A stretch of DNA of 64,000 nt from Novosphingobium sp. PC22D (GTDB lineage Bacteria; Pseudomonadota; Alphaproteobacteria; Sphingomonadales; Sphingomonadaceae), in contig NZ_MWMO01000006.1 of assembly GCF_002556635.1 (NCBI RefSeq), positions 62,001-126,000 on the forward strand, given 5' to 3'. Of the stretch, positions 1 to 8,962 are shown one piece after another. How positions within the stretch are numbered: the stretch's first letter is position 1; the number at the start of each line of letters is the position of its first letter. The position numbers and the translations under genes were made by a program. Below the pieces are notes generated by a model. The model ran no database searches. It was not told where the DNA came from and saw only the letters and a list, made by a program, of their open reading frames with translations.

Positions 1-1
1 G

Positions 2-43
2 CCCGGCTCCGAGGTCGCGCCAAGCCTCGAAGGCAAGCTCTGA
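2..43 (+). CDS. C-terminal end of an upstream gene, possibly LemA-type (partial)
   Basis: An open frame enters from the left edge and stops with TGA at 41-43, directly abutting the GTG start of the next gene. Only 13 residues are visible, ending in EGKL, so the family cannot be read from sequence. Genes for TPM-domain proteins often sit behind a lemA gene in the order lemA-TPM-TPM, and two TPM genes follow here, so LemA is a guess from context only. Confidence 0.3.
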   Translation, partial: PGSEVAPSLEGKL

Positions 44-844
44 GTGCGGCGCAGTCCAATGAGGCTTGTTTACCCCGTCCTAGCCTTTGTTGCCGGGCTC
101 CTCCTCGTGCTGGCGGTCCTCGTCATGCCCGCGCTGGCCGCGCCGAACTTTCCGCCACTGACCGGCCGGGTAGTCGATGCGGCCAACATCGTCCCGCCCG
201 ATATCGAGACGCGGCTGACGCAAAAGCTCGAAGCGCTCGAAAAGAAGTCCGGCCGCCAGCTGGTCGTGGCCACCATCCCGGACCTCCAGGGATATGAGAT
301 ATCGGACTACGGCTATCAACTCGGTCGCGCCTGGGGTCTGGGTGACAAACAGCGCAACGATGGGGCGCTGCTCATCGTCGCCCCGGGCCAGCGCAAGGTT
401 CGAATCGAGGTCGGCTACGGTCTTGAAGGAATTCTGACCGACGGGATGTCCTCGCTGATCATCACCCAGACGATCGTGCCCAGATTCAAGCGAGGTGATA
501 TCGGCGGGGGCATAGAGGCTGGAACCGATGCGCTGATCCGTCAGCTGACCCTGTCAGACAGCGACGCACGAGCCCAGGCCAAGGCCGCTGACCAAGCGAC
601 GGAGCGGTCGCAGAGCGACACTGAGGTCGGACCCGCATCCCTCTTCCCGCTGCTGATTTTCGGCATCTGGGCGCTGATGGCGTTCGGCGGCCATGGCCAT
701 GGCCGCCGGCACCGGCATGGATCGGGCCTGCCAACGATTCTTTGGGGACCAGGTCTGGGAGGGCGCGGCCGTGGCGGCTCTCGCGGAGGTTTCCGCGGTC
801 GCGGCGGCTCATTTGGCGGCGGCGGCGCGTCTGGAGGCTGGTGA
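44..844 (+). CDS. TPM-domain membrane-anchored protein (YgcG-like)
   Basis: 266 residues. An N-terminal hydrophobic signal segment ends in an AxA-like site near residue 33, followed by a TPM domain at roughly 36-160 with the family hallmark VEVGYGLEG near residue 120. A second hydrophobic segment near 200-217 precedes a Gly/Arg/Ser-rich tail ending GGGGASGGW, as in YgcG-type proteins. TPM proteins are extracytoplasmic and have been linked to phosphatase activity and membrane protein turnover; the substrate here is unknown. The start is GTG at 44, immediately after an upstream stop; an in-frame ATG at 59 is an equally good alternative. The gene is one base from the next TPM gene, so the two are probably co-transcribed. 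Confidence 0.85.
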   Translation: MRRSPMRLVYPVLAFVAGLLLVLAVLVMPALAAPNFPPLTGRVVDAANIVPPDIETRLTQKLEALEKKSGRQLVVATIPDLQGYEISDYGYQLGRAWGLGDKQRNDGALLIVAPGQRKVRIEVGYGLEGILTDGMSSLIITQTIVPRFKRGDIGGGIEAGTDALIRQLTLSDSDARAQAKAADQATERSQSDTEVGPASLFPLLIFGIWALMAFGGHGHGRRHRHGSGLPTILWGPGLGGRGRGGSRGGFRGRGGSFGGGGASGGW

Positions 845-845
845 G

Positions 846-1529
846 ATGATATTAAGCGATGCCGAGCACCAGAAGGTCGCGGACGCTATTCGCCGCGCGG
901 AAACCAGCACCTCCGGTGAAATCCTGTGCGTCTTAAGCGAGGCCGACAGCTACTATCCGCAGGTAGCGCTCGCCTGGGCTGCCGCTATTGCCCTGCTTGC
1001 ACCCTATCTTCTGTGGCTAACAGGCATCGATATCGGGATGATGATGCCCCCTGGTTGGCAGCCAGGTCATTGGGAGGATGCAACAACGATCGCCTATCAC
1101 CGTTTCGGGCTTGGATACACCGTTCTGCCTATCGCGTTATTCATTCTGACTTATGCTCTCACGCTTGTCCCGCCGGTTTCTCGGTTTCTCACGCCTCGGC
1201 GCATCCGGCGCCAGCATGTCCATCGCTCGGCGCTCGAGCAATTCCGAGCCAGGGGCTTGCGCCGGACCGCCAGGCGTACCGGCGTGCTCATATTCGTCTC
1301 GCTCAGCGACCGGCAGGCCGAGGTGATAGCCGATGAGGGAATCTACACGAGAGTTCCGCCAGAGGCCTGGGCCGATGCAGTTGCCGCCATAGTCGCCGGC
1401 ATCAAGCGCAACGAGATCGCAACAGGCCTGGTCGAAGCCGTTGAACGCGTTGGGACGCTGCTTGCAACACATTTTCCGCCTAGTGCGGAGAACCCCAACG
1501 AGCTGCCTGACAAGGTCGTCGAGCTTTGA
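846..1529 (+). CDS. TPM-domain membrane protein, second copy
   Basis: 227 residues. It begins one base after the previous stop with MILSDAEHQ; the longer open frame back to 693 overlaps the preceding gene and is not needed. There is no signal peptide. A split TPM-like domain starts at the N terminus (motif TSGEILCVLSEADSYYPQ), is interrupted by two hydrophobic segments at about 32-55 and 90-112, and resumes with TGVLIFVSLSDRQAEVIADEGI-like sequence near 155. This architecture is the usual partner of YgcG-type TPM proteins and suggests a cytoplasm-facing or membrane-embedded form. Function unknown beyond the family. Confidence 0.8.
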   Translation: MILSDAEHQKVADAIRRAETSTSGEILCVLSEADSYYPQVALAWAAAIALLAPYLLWLTGIDIGMMMPPGWQPGHWEDATTIAYHRFGLGYTVLPIALFILTYALTLVPPVSRFLTPRRIRRQHVHRSALEQFRARGLRRTARRTGVLIFVSLSDRQAEVIADEGIYTRVPPEAWADAVAAIVAGIKRNEIATGLVEAVERVGTLLATHFPPSAENPNELPDKVVEL

Positions 1530-1623
1530 AGCGCTACGAGGACCGGCTGACCGGCATGCCGGCGCCAGAGTCGCTGTTCATCGCCGGAGGATTCGGAATG
1601 ACGCCTGAGCCGTTTACCGCCAG

Positions 1624-2826
1624 ATGATGCCCGCGCGAGCACTCAGCCCGCTGGCGCTCGCCTCGCTGCTGCTTGCGGTCTTTGTCGTCTGGTTCGGCTA
1701 CAGTGTCGTGCTTCCCGTTCTGCCTTCATTTATCCTGGCGGCAGATGCCAGCCTGAGTGCGGAGGCTATAGCCCGACACACAGGTTTGGCATCCTCGCTT
1801 TACACTCTGGCGCTCTTCCTGTTTGCACCGATGTGGGGCTGGCTTTCGGATCGGCACGGCCGACGGACGGTGATCGCCGCTGGACTGTTTGGCTATGGTG
1901 TCAGCCTGCTTGGCGTCGCCTCGCTCGGAGGTATTGCCGGCCTTTATGGCGAGCGGCTGCTGTCAGGACTGTTCGCTGCTGCGATCAGTCCTGTAGCATC
2001 GGCCGTGGTTGGCGACAGCGCCCCGAACGAAGAGTGGCGGGCGCGACGGCTTGCCTGGCTCGGCATGGCAGCGACGGCCGGTTTATTTCTGGGGCCGGCC
2101 GCAGGGGCCGCTGCAGCAGCGCGCTCTGGAGCGCAATTGGCCTTTGCCGCAACGGCGGCACTTGCAATCATCACCGCGATTGGCTCCCTCCTGCTGCTTC
2201 CCCTCCACCTGCCTTCCGCGAAACTGCGCCCCGCTGCTCAGGATGCTGCCAGGCGAAGAGCGGTTCTCTTCCTTCTCGCCCTTTCACTCGTCTTGGGTGT
2301 CGCTGTCGGTGTCTTCGAGGTCGGCTTGGCGCTGCGCAGCGATGGTGTGTTGGGGATGGGCGCAACGCAACTGGCGGTGCTGTTTGCAGAATGCAGCCTC
2401 GTCATGTTCATTGCGCAGGCAGTCGTATTCTCGCCTTGGTTCAAGGCGACCGCGACCTGGCGAACGATTGCGCCCGGCCTTGCCATCATGGGCGTGGGCG
2501 TGCTCATCTTGCCCTGGTCGAACGGGTTACTTGCGCTCTCGGTGGTGGTCGGCTTGGTGGCGGCGAGCGGCGGCGTTCTGGTTCCCGTCTTCACCTATTG
2601 GGTGTCCTTGGCCGCTGGACCGCAGCAGGGTACGAATCTTGGGTCACAGGTCGCGGCAGCCAGCCTCGGCCAAGGGATCGGGTCAGCCATCGTCGGGCTG
2701 ACGTACAACACCGACTTGGTGACAGGCGCACCGTTCGTGCTTGCCGCAACTCTGCTCGTCCTCTCTGCAGTCATGAGTTCCAGCGCCGCAGGAAGGCTTC
2801 GGGATCTGAAGCCAGCATCCCAGTAA
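1624..2826 (+). CDS. MFS drug/metabolite efflux transporter
   Basis: 400 residues, almost entirely hydrophobic with about twelve predicted membrane helices, matching the major facilitator superfamily. The loop between helices 2 and 3 carries an MFS motif A (GWLSDRHGRR, near residue 74) and there is a PxxGPxxG-like stretch in helix 5 (FLGPAAGA), both typical of the drug:H+ antiporter (TetA/MdtG-like) branch. Substrate cannot be assigned. Two consecutive ATGs at 1624 and 1627 could serve as start. No convincing Shine-Dalgarno lies directly before them, but a well-placed GGAGG precedes a nine-codon mini-ORF (1598-1627) whose stop overlaps this start. Confidence 0.85.
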   Translation: MMPARALSPLALASLLLAVFVVWFGYSVVLPVLPSFILAADASLSAEAIARHTGLASSLYTLALFLFAPMWGWLSDRHGRRTVIAAGLFGYGVSLLGVASLGGIAGLYGERLLSGLFAAAISPVASAVVGDSAPNEEWRARRLAWLGMAATAGLFLGPAAGAAAAARSGAQLAFAATAALAIITAIGSLLLLPLHLPSAKLRPAAQDAARRRAVLFLLALSLVLGVAVGVFEVGLALRSDGVLGMGATQLAVLFAECSLVMFIAQAVVFSPWFKATATWRTIAPGLAIMGVGVLILPWSNGLLALSVVVGLVAASGGVLVPVFTYWVSLAAGPQQGTNLGSQVAAASLGQGIGSAIVGLTYNTDLVTGAPFVLAATLLVLSAVMSSSAAGRLRDLKPASQ

Positions 2827-2877
2827 CGCGCCTGTTTGGCAGGCGGAGCAAAATTCGCCCAGACCGGCCTCACGACT

Positions 2878-2902
2878 GTAACGAGACAAGCCCGCCAGCG
2901 TC
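2878..2902 (+). promoter_or_regulatory. Candidate ECF-type promoter (GTAAC-N16-CGTC)
   Basis: GTAAC at 2878-2882 and CGTC at 2899-2902 are separated by 16 bases, preceded by CT. The element points at the YHS gene starting at 3032, 129 bases downstream. It is one of eleven matching elements in this window; no other strong promoter is visible here. Confidence 0.55.
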
Positions 2903-3031
2903 TCTTCGCTGGAGGCCATCGAGCCATTGCGACGCTGGAAGCGGATCGCGTGACTGGTGGGGTGCGCCTCACAGGTACGGGATAGGCGTTCCACGAGCGT
3001 CCGGTCCAAAAGCGAGTGTGGAGGATTCGAG

Positions 3032-3457
3032 ATGCAAGAGCTGACGCAGAATTGGACCTGGATCCTCATCGCCATTGCAGTTGCAGCTTTCTTCCTCTTG
3101 CGGCGAGTTAACCGGCACGGCGGCTTTGGGCAGAGCGGACATGGACATGGCGGCTTCGATCTCGGAGGCAATCATGGGCACCATCACCATCGCCACTCCA
3201 ATGATGCGGATCGCAGGGACGTACCCTGGCCGCAACAGCCCCCCGAGACCGTGGTGGACCCGGTGAGCGGAGCTGCGATCCGCACAGCTGACGCGATCAC
3301 ATCGGTCTATCAGGGAAGAGCCTATTATTTCGCGTCGAAGGAGAACCGCGACCGTTTCGAGGCCGCGCCGCAAAATTACGCCAACAAGGTACAGGGAATT
3401 CCGATTGGAGGTGAAGATGGTGCCGGGCGAGCTCGCCGCCGGCATCGCGGGTGTTGA
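3032..3457 (+). CDS. Membrane-anchored YHS-domain protein lacking the usual cysteines
   Basis: 141 residues, with ATG at 3032 behind GAGG. One N-terminal transmembrane helix (about 8-25) is followed by a Gly/His-rich linker (GHGHGG, HGHHHHRH) and a YHS domain at about 75-118 (VDPVSG, then YYFASKENRDRFEAAP). YHS domains normally bind metal through a conserved Cys in the DPVCGM motif; here that Cys is Ser and the later CSADC-type pair is also absent, so metal binding would have to rely on the His-rich linker. A cysteine-containing paralog is encoded at 32762. It probably heads an operon with pfkB, the cation exchanger and the P2-ATPase, behind the promoter at 2878. Confidence 0.75.
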   Translation: MQELTQNWTWILIAIAVAAFFLLRRVNRHGGFGQSGHGHGGFDLGGNHGHHHHRHSNDADRRDVPWPQQPPETVVDPVSGAAIRTADAITSVYQGRAYYFASKENRDRFEAAPQNYANKVQGIPIGGEDGAGRARRRHRGC

Positions 3458-3634
3458 TTACCAATTGGCGGGCGAGGCAGCGGACTGTTCGGACGCTTGG
3501 CGATTTGCCGGGCGATGGGTGGGTAGCGACGCCAGGTTCGGCCAAGCTGTTCCGGAACGTCGATTGCGCATGATTTGGCGAAGGATCACCGCGTGCCTTC
3601 AACCTTGCACACATACGACGGAACGGACATTTCC

Positions 3635-4588
3635 ATGAAAACGATAGCCACCCTGACAATGAACCCGACCATCGATGTCTCCTACGAGGTTGATAGCGTT
3701 TTTCACACGCGCAAGATGCGCACCCGCAACGAACGCTATGCTCCGGGCGGCGGCGGCATCAACGTGGCGCGGGTCTTCTGCCGTCTGGGCGGCACCGCAC
3801 GTTGCTACTATCTGTCAGGCGGCGCGACCAGCGCGGCACTCGACGGTCTCGTCGATATGCACCAGCTGGTGCGCACGCGCATTCCGATCGAACATGACAC
3901 GCGAATCGCCGCTGCAGTGCTGGAACGCGAAAGCGGCAAGGAATACCGTTTCACGCCGCCGGGACCACCGGTGGCAGCGGAAGAATGGCAGGACTGCCTC
4001 AACCGGCTTGCCGAAGCGGATTGCAGTCATCTTGTGGCAAGCGGGTCGCTGCCGCCCGGCGTACCTTCCGATTTCTATGCCCGTGTGGTCAGGATCATGC
4101 AAAAGCGGGGAATTCGGACAATACTCGACACCTCTGGCGATGCATTGAAAGACGGGCTGGCAGGGGGCGGTTTTTTACTCGTCAAGCCGAGTCTGGGTGA
4201 ATTGCGCCAGTTCGTCGGTCGTGACCTTGAATCCGTCGAGGAAATCGGTGAGGCGGCCAAGGCCATCGTCGACAAGGGGCAGGCCGAGTTTGTTGCGGTT
4301 ACCATGGGTCACAGGGGCGCCTTGCTGGCGTGGCAGAAGGGAGTCTTGCACTTGCCCGCGTTGCCGATCGAGGCGAAAAGCGCGGTTGGCGCTGGCGACA
4401 GTTTCCTTGCCGCCATGGTTTACGCGCTAACTGTCGGCTCCGAGCCAATCCAAGCTTTCCGCTACGGCATGGCCGCCGGCTCTGCAGCCGTGCTGACCCC
4501 GGGCACAGATCTTGCCTTTCCCGAAGATATCGATCGTTTGTTCGCGCTCGTAGCGAAGCATGACGAGACGCCATCTTTGCGATCGTAA
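3635..4588 (+). CDS. pfkB: 6-phosphofructokinase II (PfkB family)
   Basis: 317 residues. It phosphorylates fructose 6-phosphate (or fructose 1-phosphate in the sister family) in the cytoplasm. The N terminus MKTIATLTMNPTIDVSY, the substrate-side motif GGGGINVAR near 37-45, SGSLPPGV near 133, the VKP motif and the C-terminal GAGDSF with the catalytic Asp are all in family order, and length fits E. coli PfkB (about 309). ATG at 3635 is chosen because the family begins there; upstream codons to 3575 are unsupported. The cation exchanger follows within eight bases. PfkB enzymes are less allosterically controlled than PfkA, which fits a stress-induced glycolytic bypass (inference). Confidence 0.88.
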   Translation: MKTIATLTMNPTIDVSYEVDSVFHTRKMRTRNERYAPGGGGINVARVFCRLGGTARCYYLSGGATSAALDGLVDMHQLVRTRIPIEHDTRIAAAVLERESGKEYRFTPPGPPVAAEEWQDCLNRLAEADCSHLVASGSLPPGVPSDFYARVVRIMQKRGIRTILDTSGDALKDGLAGGGFLLVKPSLGELRQFVGRDLESVEEIGEAAKAIVDKGQAEFVAVTMGHRGALLAWQKGVLHLPALPIEAKSAVGAGDSFLAAMVYALTVGSEPIQAFRYGMAAGSAAVLTPGTDLAFPEDIDRLFALVAKHDETPSLRS

Positions 4589-4595
4589 CTTGCCG

Positions 4596-5609
4596 ATGCA
4601 ACTCGTTTTCCCATGGCTTCAGTTCGGTCTCTGCGTCGTCGCGATCGGATTGGCCGGACCGGTGCTGACACGCAGCGGTCAGGCAATCGCGCGACTTACC
4701 GGGATGTCGGCCTCCTGGGTCGGGCTGATCATGCTGGCGACAGCAACGTCGCTACCGGAATTGTTCACCGGTATCAGCGCGGTCACTGTAGCCGATGCGC
4801 CGAACATTGCCATGGGCGACGCCTTGGGAAGCTGCATATTCAATCTGGTCATGGTGGCGGTGCTCGACACCCTGTCACGCGATACGCCAGTCTGGCGGCG
4901 TATCGACCAGGGCCATATCCTAACCGCCAGCTTCGGGATCATTCTGATCAGTTTTGTTGGCGTGCTGGTGTTGATAGCCCGTAGCGACCTCAATTTCCGA
5001 ATTGCCCACGTCAGCGTATATTCACCGCTTCTTGTGGTGCTCTACGTCGTGGCGATGCGTGCAGCCTTTTTTTATGAGCGTCGCCCCGAGCGGGTCACAT
5101 CCGTGCTGGACGATGATGAAAAAGAGGGCAGCTCGCTGAAGCGCGCACTCGTTCGTTACATCTTGTCTGCCGCGGTCATCGGCGGAGCGGGAGCATGGCT
5201 TCCCTTCGTCGGGCTCGAGATTGCACAAGTGATGGGCTGGAAAACCAGTTTTGTCGGCACTCTGCTCGTGGCGGGGGCCACATCGCTACCTGAGCTGATC
5301 GTTACCCTCAGCGCGTTGCGGATGGGCTCGGCCGATATGGCGATAGGCAATCTGCTCGGTAGCAATCTCTTTGCGATACTGGTCATCGCCCTTGACGACA
5401 TCGCCTACACGCAGGGTTCATTCTTCGCCGTCGTCTCACCGACCCATGCGGTGACGGCCTTTGCTGCATCGATCATGGCGGGATTGTGCATCGTTGGTCT
5501 GCTTTACAGGCCCGGTAACCGGTTTTTCGGTCTCTTCGGTTGGATAAGCCTGTTGCTCCTCGCCGTCTATCTGCTGAGTTCCTACGTGATCTACCTGTAC
5601 GGGCATTGA
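4596..5609 (+). CDS. CaCA-family sodium/calcium exchanger-like protein
   Basis: 337 residues with about ten membrane helices. The two inverted alpha-repeats of the Ca2+/cation antiporter family are clear: ATATSLPELFTGISAV with GDALGSCIFNL in the first half, and AGATSLPELIVTLSAL with GNLLGSNLFAI in the second. The conserved acidic residues of both repeats (SLPE) are present. E. coli YrbG is the nearest well-known relative. ATG at 4596 matches the usual family start just before helix 1; an ATG at 4560 overlapping pfkB is possible. The stop codon overlaps the start of the next gene, a cation ATPase, so two calcium- or sodium-type transporters are translationally coupled. Confidence 0.85.
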   Translation: MQLVFPWLQFGLCVVAIGLAGPVLTRSGQAIARLTGMSASWVGLIMLATATSLPELFTGISAVTVADAPNIAMGDALGSCIFNLVMVAVLDTLSRDTPVWRRIDQGHILTASFGIILISFVGVLVLIARSDLNFRIAHVSVYSPLLVVLYVVAMRAAFFYERRPERVTSVLDDDEKEGSSLKRALVRYILSAAVIGGAGAWLPFVGLEIAQVMGWKTSFVGTLLVAGATSLPELIVTLSALRMGSADMAIGNLLGSNLFAILVIALDDIAYTQGSFFAVVSPTHAVTAFAASIMAGLCIVGLLYRPGNRFFGLFGWISLLLLAVYLLSSYVIYLYGH

Positions 5610-8332
5610 TGGGAGCAAAAGTGGACATCGCCGGTAATTCACAAACGGATCTCGAAGCGACTGACTGGCACGCACTTTCCCCAGATCAAAGCCTGGCCCG
5701 CGCCGAGAGCCGCATCGACGGGATCAGTAGCGCTGAAGCCCAGCGCCGCCTTGAGGATTGGGGACCCAACAGCCTTCCCGAGCCCGCGCGGACCGGCCCA
5801 ATGCGCCGCTTCCTGGCGCAATTCAATAGCGGCCTCATTTATTTCCTTGGAGCTGCGGCCCTGGCCTCTTTCATGCTCGGGCACGTCATCGATGGGGCAG
5901 TGATCGCATCGGTCGTCATGGTCAATGCGATCGTGGGCTTTGTCCAGGAAGGCAAGGCCGAGCAGGCCCTGCGCGCCATCGGACATCTCATCTCGCACCA
6001 GGCAATAGTGAAACGGGATGGACAACGGACCAGTGTACCAGTGGCTGAGCTTGTGCCCGGCGATATCGTACTGTTGGAGGCAGGGCAGAAGGTGCCGGCT
6101 GACGCGCGGATCGTGCGTTCCCGCGCCATGTCCGTGGACGAAGCGCTGCTGACCGGGGAATCACTGACTGCGGACAAGAGTTCGACAGCGGTGGCGGCGA
6201 AGTCCGCGCTAGGCGACCGCACCAGCATGGTTTTTTCAGGAACTCTCGTCAAGACCGGCCAAGCGACAGTGGTTGTAACCGCCACGGGTCAGGCGACTGA
6301 GATCGGAAAGATCGGCGGGATGCTCCAGGAGGTGACTGAACTTTCCACTCCCTTGCTTCGGCAGATCAACCGCTTCGCCAACCGTTTCACCCGAGTGATG
6401 CTGGTTGGCTCGATCCTGCTATTCGCATTCCTCGTATGGGGGCGGCAGTTCGAATGGAGCGAGGCACTCATAATGGTAGTGGCACTTGCCGTTGGCCTGA
6501 TTCCGGAAGGCTTGCCGGCGGTGATCACAATCACCCTTGCTATCGGCGTGCGCCGGATGGCAGTGCGTCACGCGCTCATTCGCAAGCTACCGGCAGTGGA
6601 GACGCTTGGCGCCGTATCAGTCATTTGCACCGACAAAACAGGCACACTCACCCGCAACGAGATGATGGTCCGCCACGTCTTTGCCGGGAACGCACAAGTG
6701 CTGGTCGGTGGCTCCGGCTATGCGCCAGAAGGAGATCTCACCGGCGCGCAGGGCGGTCCCGATGGAACCCGTATTGCGATCCGCGAGCTTGCCTTGTGTG
6801 GTCTGTTGTGCGGCGATGCACGGCTCGAACAAGGTGAAAATGGCTGGTCAGTCGAGGGGGACCCGATGGAGGGTGCGCTTATCGCCTTCGCAATGAAAGC
6901 CGGCCTCGACCCATCGCACGAGCGCCGCGAATGGCCGCGCCTCGACGAGATCCCTTTCGATGCGACGCACCGATACATGGCGACCTTACACCGGTCACCA
7001 GAGGGAGGGCATGTCGTGTTTATCAAGGGCGCTCCCGAAGTCGTGCTGCACATGATCGGCAATCCGGCAGTGAGCAAACAATGGGCAGAGCTTATTTCTG
7101 CTGCGGCGGCGGCTGGCGAGCGGCTTCTCGGTTTCGCGACGAAGCGAGTGGACTATTCGGTGAAGGCGCTCGACCCCGATTTACTGAAGACCGGCATCGA
7201 ACCGCTTGGCCTGGCTGGCTTCATCGACCCGCCTCGCCCGGAAGCCTACGACGCGGTAGCCCAGTGCAGGCGGGCGGGGATAGGGATCAAGATGATCACC
7301 GGCGACCATGCCGCGACGGCGTTGGCGATCGCCAGACTGATTCGGCTCGCCGATCAACCCAGAGCGATGACCGGCACCGAAATCGATCAGCTCGACGAGG
7401 AGGATTTGCTCAACGCTGTCGAGGAGACATCGGTATTCGCCAGGGCCAGCCCTGAGCACAAGCTGCGCATCGTCAAGGCATTGCAGGCGCGAGGCCACAT
7501 CGTCGCCATGACCGGCGACGGGGTCAACGATGCCCCTTCGCTCAAGCAGGCTGATGTTGGCACAGCCATGGGCCAAAAGGGCAGCGAAGCTTCCAGGGAA
7601 GCCGCGAAAATGGTGCTGCTAGATGACAATTTTGCCTCCATCGTCTCTGCGGTTCACGAGGGGCGCACGGTATATGATAACATCCGCAAGGTGATCGCCT
7701 GGACTTTGCCGACCAACGGCGGTGAGGCCGTTATAGTGCTCCTTGCGATTCTGATGGGCTTCACCCTGCCGATGACAGCGACGCAGATTTTGTGGATCAA
7801 TCTCGTCACCGACAGCGCGCTAGGCCTCGCGCTGGCCTTCGAGCCGTCTGAACGCGGGGTGATGGAGCGACCGCCGCGAAACGCGAAAGCGGCTCTTCTG
7901 TCCGCCTTCATGCTGTGGCGAGTGCTTCTGGTTTCGATTCTCTTTGCGGCTATGTCGCTTGGCATCTTTTTCGCGGCGCTGGATACAGGGCGCAGCGTTG
8001 AGACCGCGCGCACGATAGTGGTCAATATGCTCGTGGGGGCCGGGATCTTCTACCTCTTTAGCGTCCGCCATCTCCGTGCCGGTCCGGCCACCTTGGAAGG
8101 AGCGCTCGGCACGAAGCCGGTGTTGTTGGCGGTGGGCGCGGTGGTTTCGGCACAGTTGATCTTCACCTACCTGCCGTTGATGAACCGTATCTTTGCCAGC
8201 CGGCCGCTTTCGATATCGGAATTTGCGCTGATCCTTTTTTCTGCCGCGATGATGCTGCTGTTGTTGGAAGGCGAGAAGCGTTTCATGCACCGGTTGGGAT
8301 GGTTTGAGGAACTGCGCGCAGTAAAACCATGA
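5609..8332 (+). CDS. P2-type cation-transporting ATPase (Ca2+/cation pump)
   Basis: 907 residues. It has the P-type ATPase architecture: N-terminal cation ATPase domain, actuator domain with LTGES, helix 4 with PEGLP at about 299, phosphorylation motif DKTGTLT at 342, and hinge [10 protein letters not shown]. The residues that ligand Ca2+ in SERCA have counterparts: Glu in PEGLP, Asn and Glu in helix 5 (TNGGEAV), and Asn/Thr/Asp in helix 6 (NLVTDS), so a Ca2+- or Na+-type P2 pump is likely; ion specificity is inferred. The ATG at 5609 overlaps the exchanger stop by one base; a GTG at 5621 behind GGGAG is an alternative start. Confidence 0.88.
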   Translation: MGAKVDIAGNSQTDLEATDWHALSPDQSLARAESRIDGISSAEAQRRLEDWGPNSLPEPARTGPMRRFLAQFNSGLIYFLGAAALASFMLGHVIDGAVIASVVMVNAIVGFVQEGKAEQALRAIGHLISHQAIVKRDGQRTSVPVAELVPGDIVLLEAGQKVPADARIVRSRAMSVDEALLTGESLTADKSSTAVAAKSALGDRTSMVFSGTLVKTGQATVVVTATGQATEIGKIGGMLQEVTELSTPLLRQINRFANRFTRVMLVGSILLFAFLVWGRQFEWSEALIMVVALAVGLIPEGLPAVITITLAIGVRRMAVRHALIRKLPAVETLGAVSVICTDKTGTLTRNEMMVRHVFAGNAQVLVGGSGYAPEGDLTGAQGGPDGTRIAIRELALCGLLCGDARLEQGENGWSVEGDPMEGALIAFAMKAGLDPSHERREWPRLDEIPFDATHRYMATLHRSPEGGHVVFIKGAPEVVLHMIGNPAVSKQWAELISAAAAAGERLLGFATKRVDYSVKALDPDLLKTGIEPLGLAGFIDPPRPEAYDAVAQCRRAGIGIKMITGDHAATALAIARLIRLADQPRAMTGTEIDQLDEEDLLNAVEETSVFARASPEHKLRIVKALQARGHIVAMTGDGVNDAPSLKQADVGTAMGQKGSEASREAAKMVLLDDNFASIVSAVHEGRTVYDNIRKVIAWTLPTNGGEAVIVLLAILMGFTLPMTATQILWINLVTDSALGLALAFEPSERGVMERPPRNAKAALLSAFMLWRVLLVSILFAAMSLGIFFAALDTGRSVETARTIVVNMLVGAGIFYLFSVRHLRAGPATLEGALGTKPVLLAVGAVVSAQLIFTYLPLMNRIFASRPLSISEFALILFSAAMMLLLLEGEKRFMHRLGWFEELRAVKP

Positions 8333-8339
8333 TCACAAG

Positions 8340-8916
8340 TTCAACCGATGCCGCCTTGGCCCGATCGTTTGAGAACGTCGAACGTCCGAAGATGCGCTGT
8401 GCCGCTGTTCCCCAAATGATCGCGCCGATCTCCTCCTCCGCCCCGCGAGAGGTTCGGGGGGATGAAGCTAAGCATAATTGTGTCATTTGCCTGGAAGGAG
8501 TCAATGAACTTAGCTCACACTCGCTTTCGCAAGCGTCCTTGGCCGAGCTCCCCTGCATTGATAGCATCGGCGACACGGGCGTGGCCGGCAACCTCATGCC
8601 TCTCAGCATCCTGGACGGCGAAAAGCTCGCCCAAGCGTCGATCAAATTCGGCATTCGCGGCTCATCGCCGCCCTGATATGCAATCCACAATTGCATCAGC
8701 CGTCCTGAAGAGATCGGCAAGTGAACCTGCAACGGCAAGACCGGCTGTCTCCATTGCTTCCCTACCCTTACCGTTTGCCGCGAACAGCGGCGTCCCGCGG
8801 CGCGCAACCTGCTCCACGCGCCAGTCTGCCGGAATGTCGGCGACACTTGCCAGAGGCTTGTCGGGATGGAACAAAACCGATGCCGCGGTACTCGAGGCAT
8901 CCCATTTTGATCCCAT
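8340..8916 (-). pseudogene. Degraded type II (archaeal-type) glyceraldehyde-3-phosphate dehydrogenase
   Basis: Read on the minus strand from 8916, the frame gives residues resembling archaeal GAPDH: RRGTPLFAANGKGREAMETA, then TADAIVDCISGRR and a stop at 8662-8664. The same frame continues past the stop with FDRRLGELFAVQDAERHEVA and GHARVADAINAG, which match the family segment RRLGxxFIVQGGEKHEVAGHSFVA, then meets a second stop. Further on, another frame reads LRTFDVLKRSGQ, like the RTLxALKRAG segment that follows the catalytic SCNTT in intact enzymes. The N-terminal NAD-binding glycine motif and the catalytic Cys are missing. So this is a relic with in-frame stops and rearrangement, not a functional enzyme. 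Confidence 0.65.
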
Positions 8917-8962
8917 TCGCTGTCGGTATTGTCGCCTCTACCGAGTTTCCAGGCGGTTGGGA

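Noticed and set aside
693..845. N-terminal extension of the second TPM protein
   Set aside because: It lies inside the first TPM gene in another frame and is Ala-rich shadow sequence; the gene starts well at 846.
3405..3638. 77-codon frame between the YHS gene and pfkB
   Set aside because: TTG start, overlaps both neighbours, no family resemblance; the GGAGG-like start context is inside the YHS gene.
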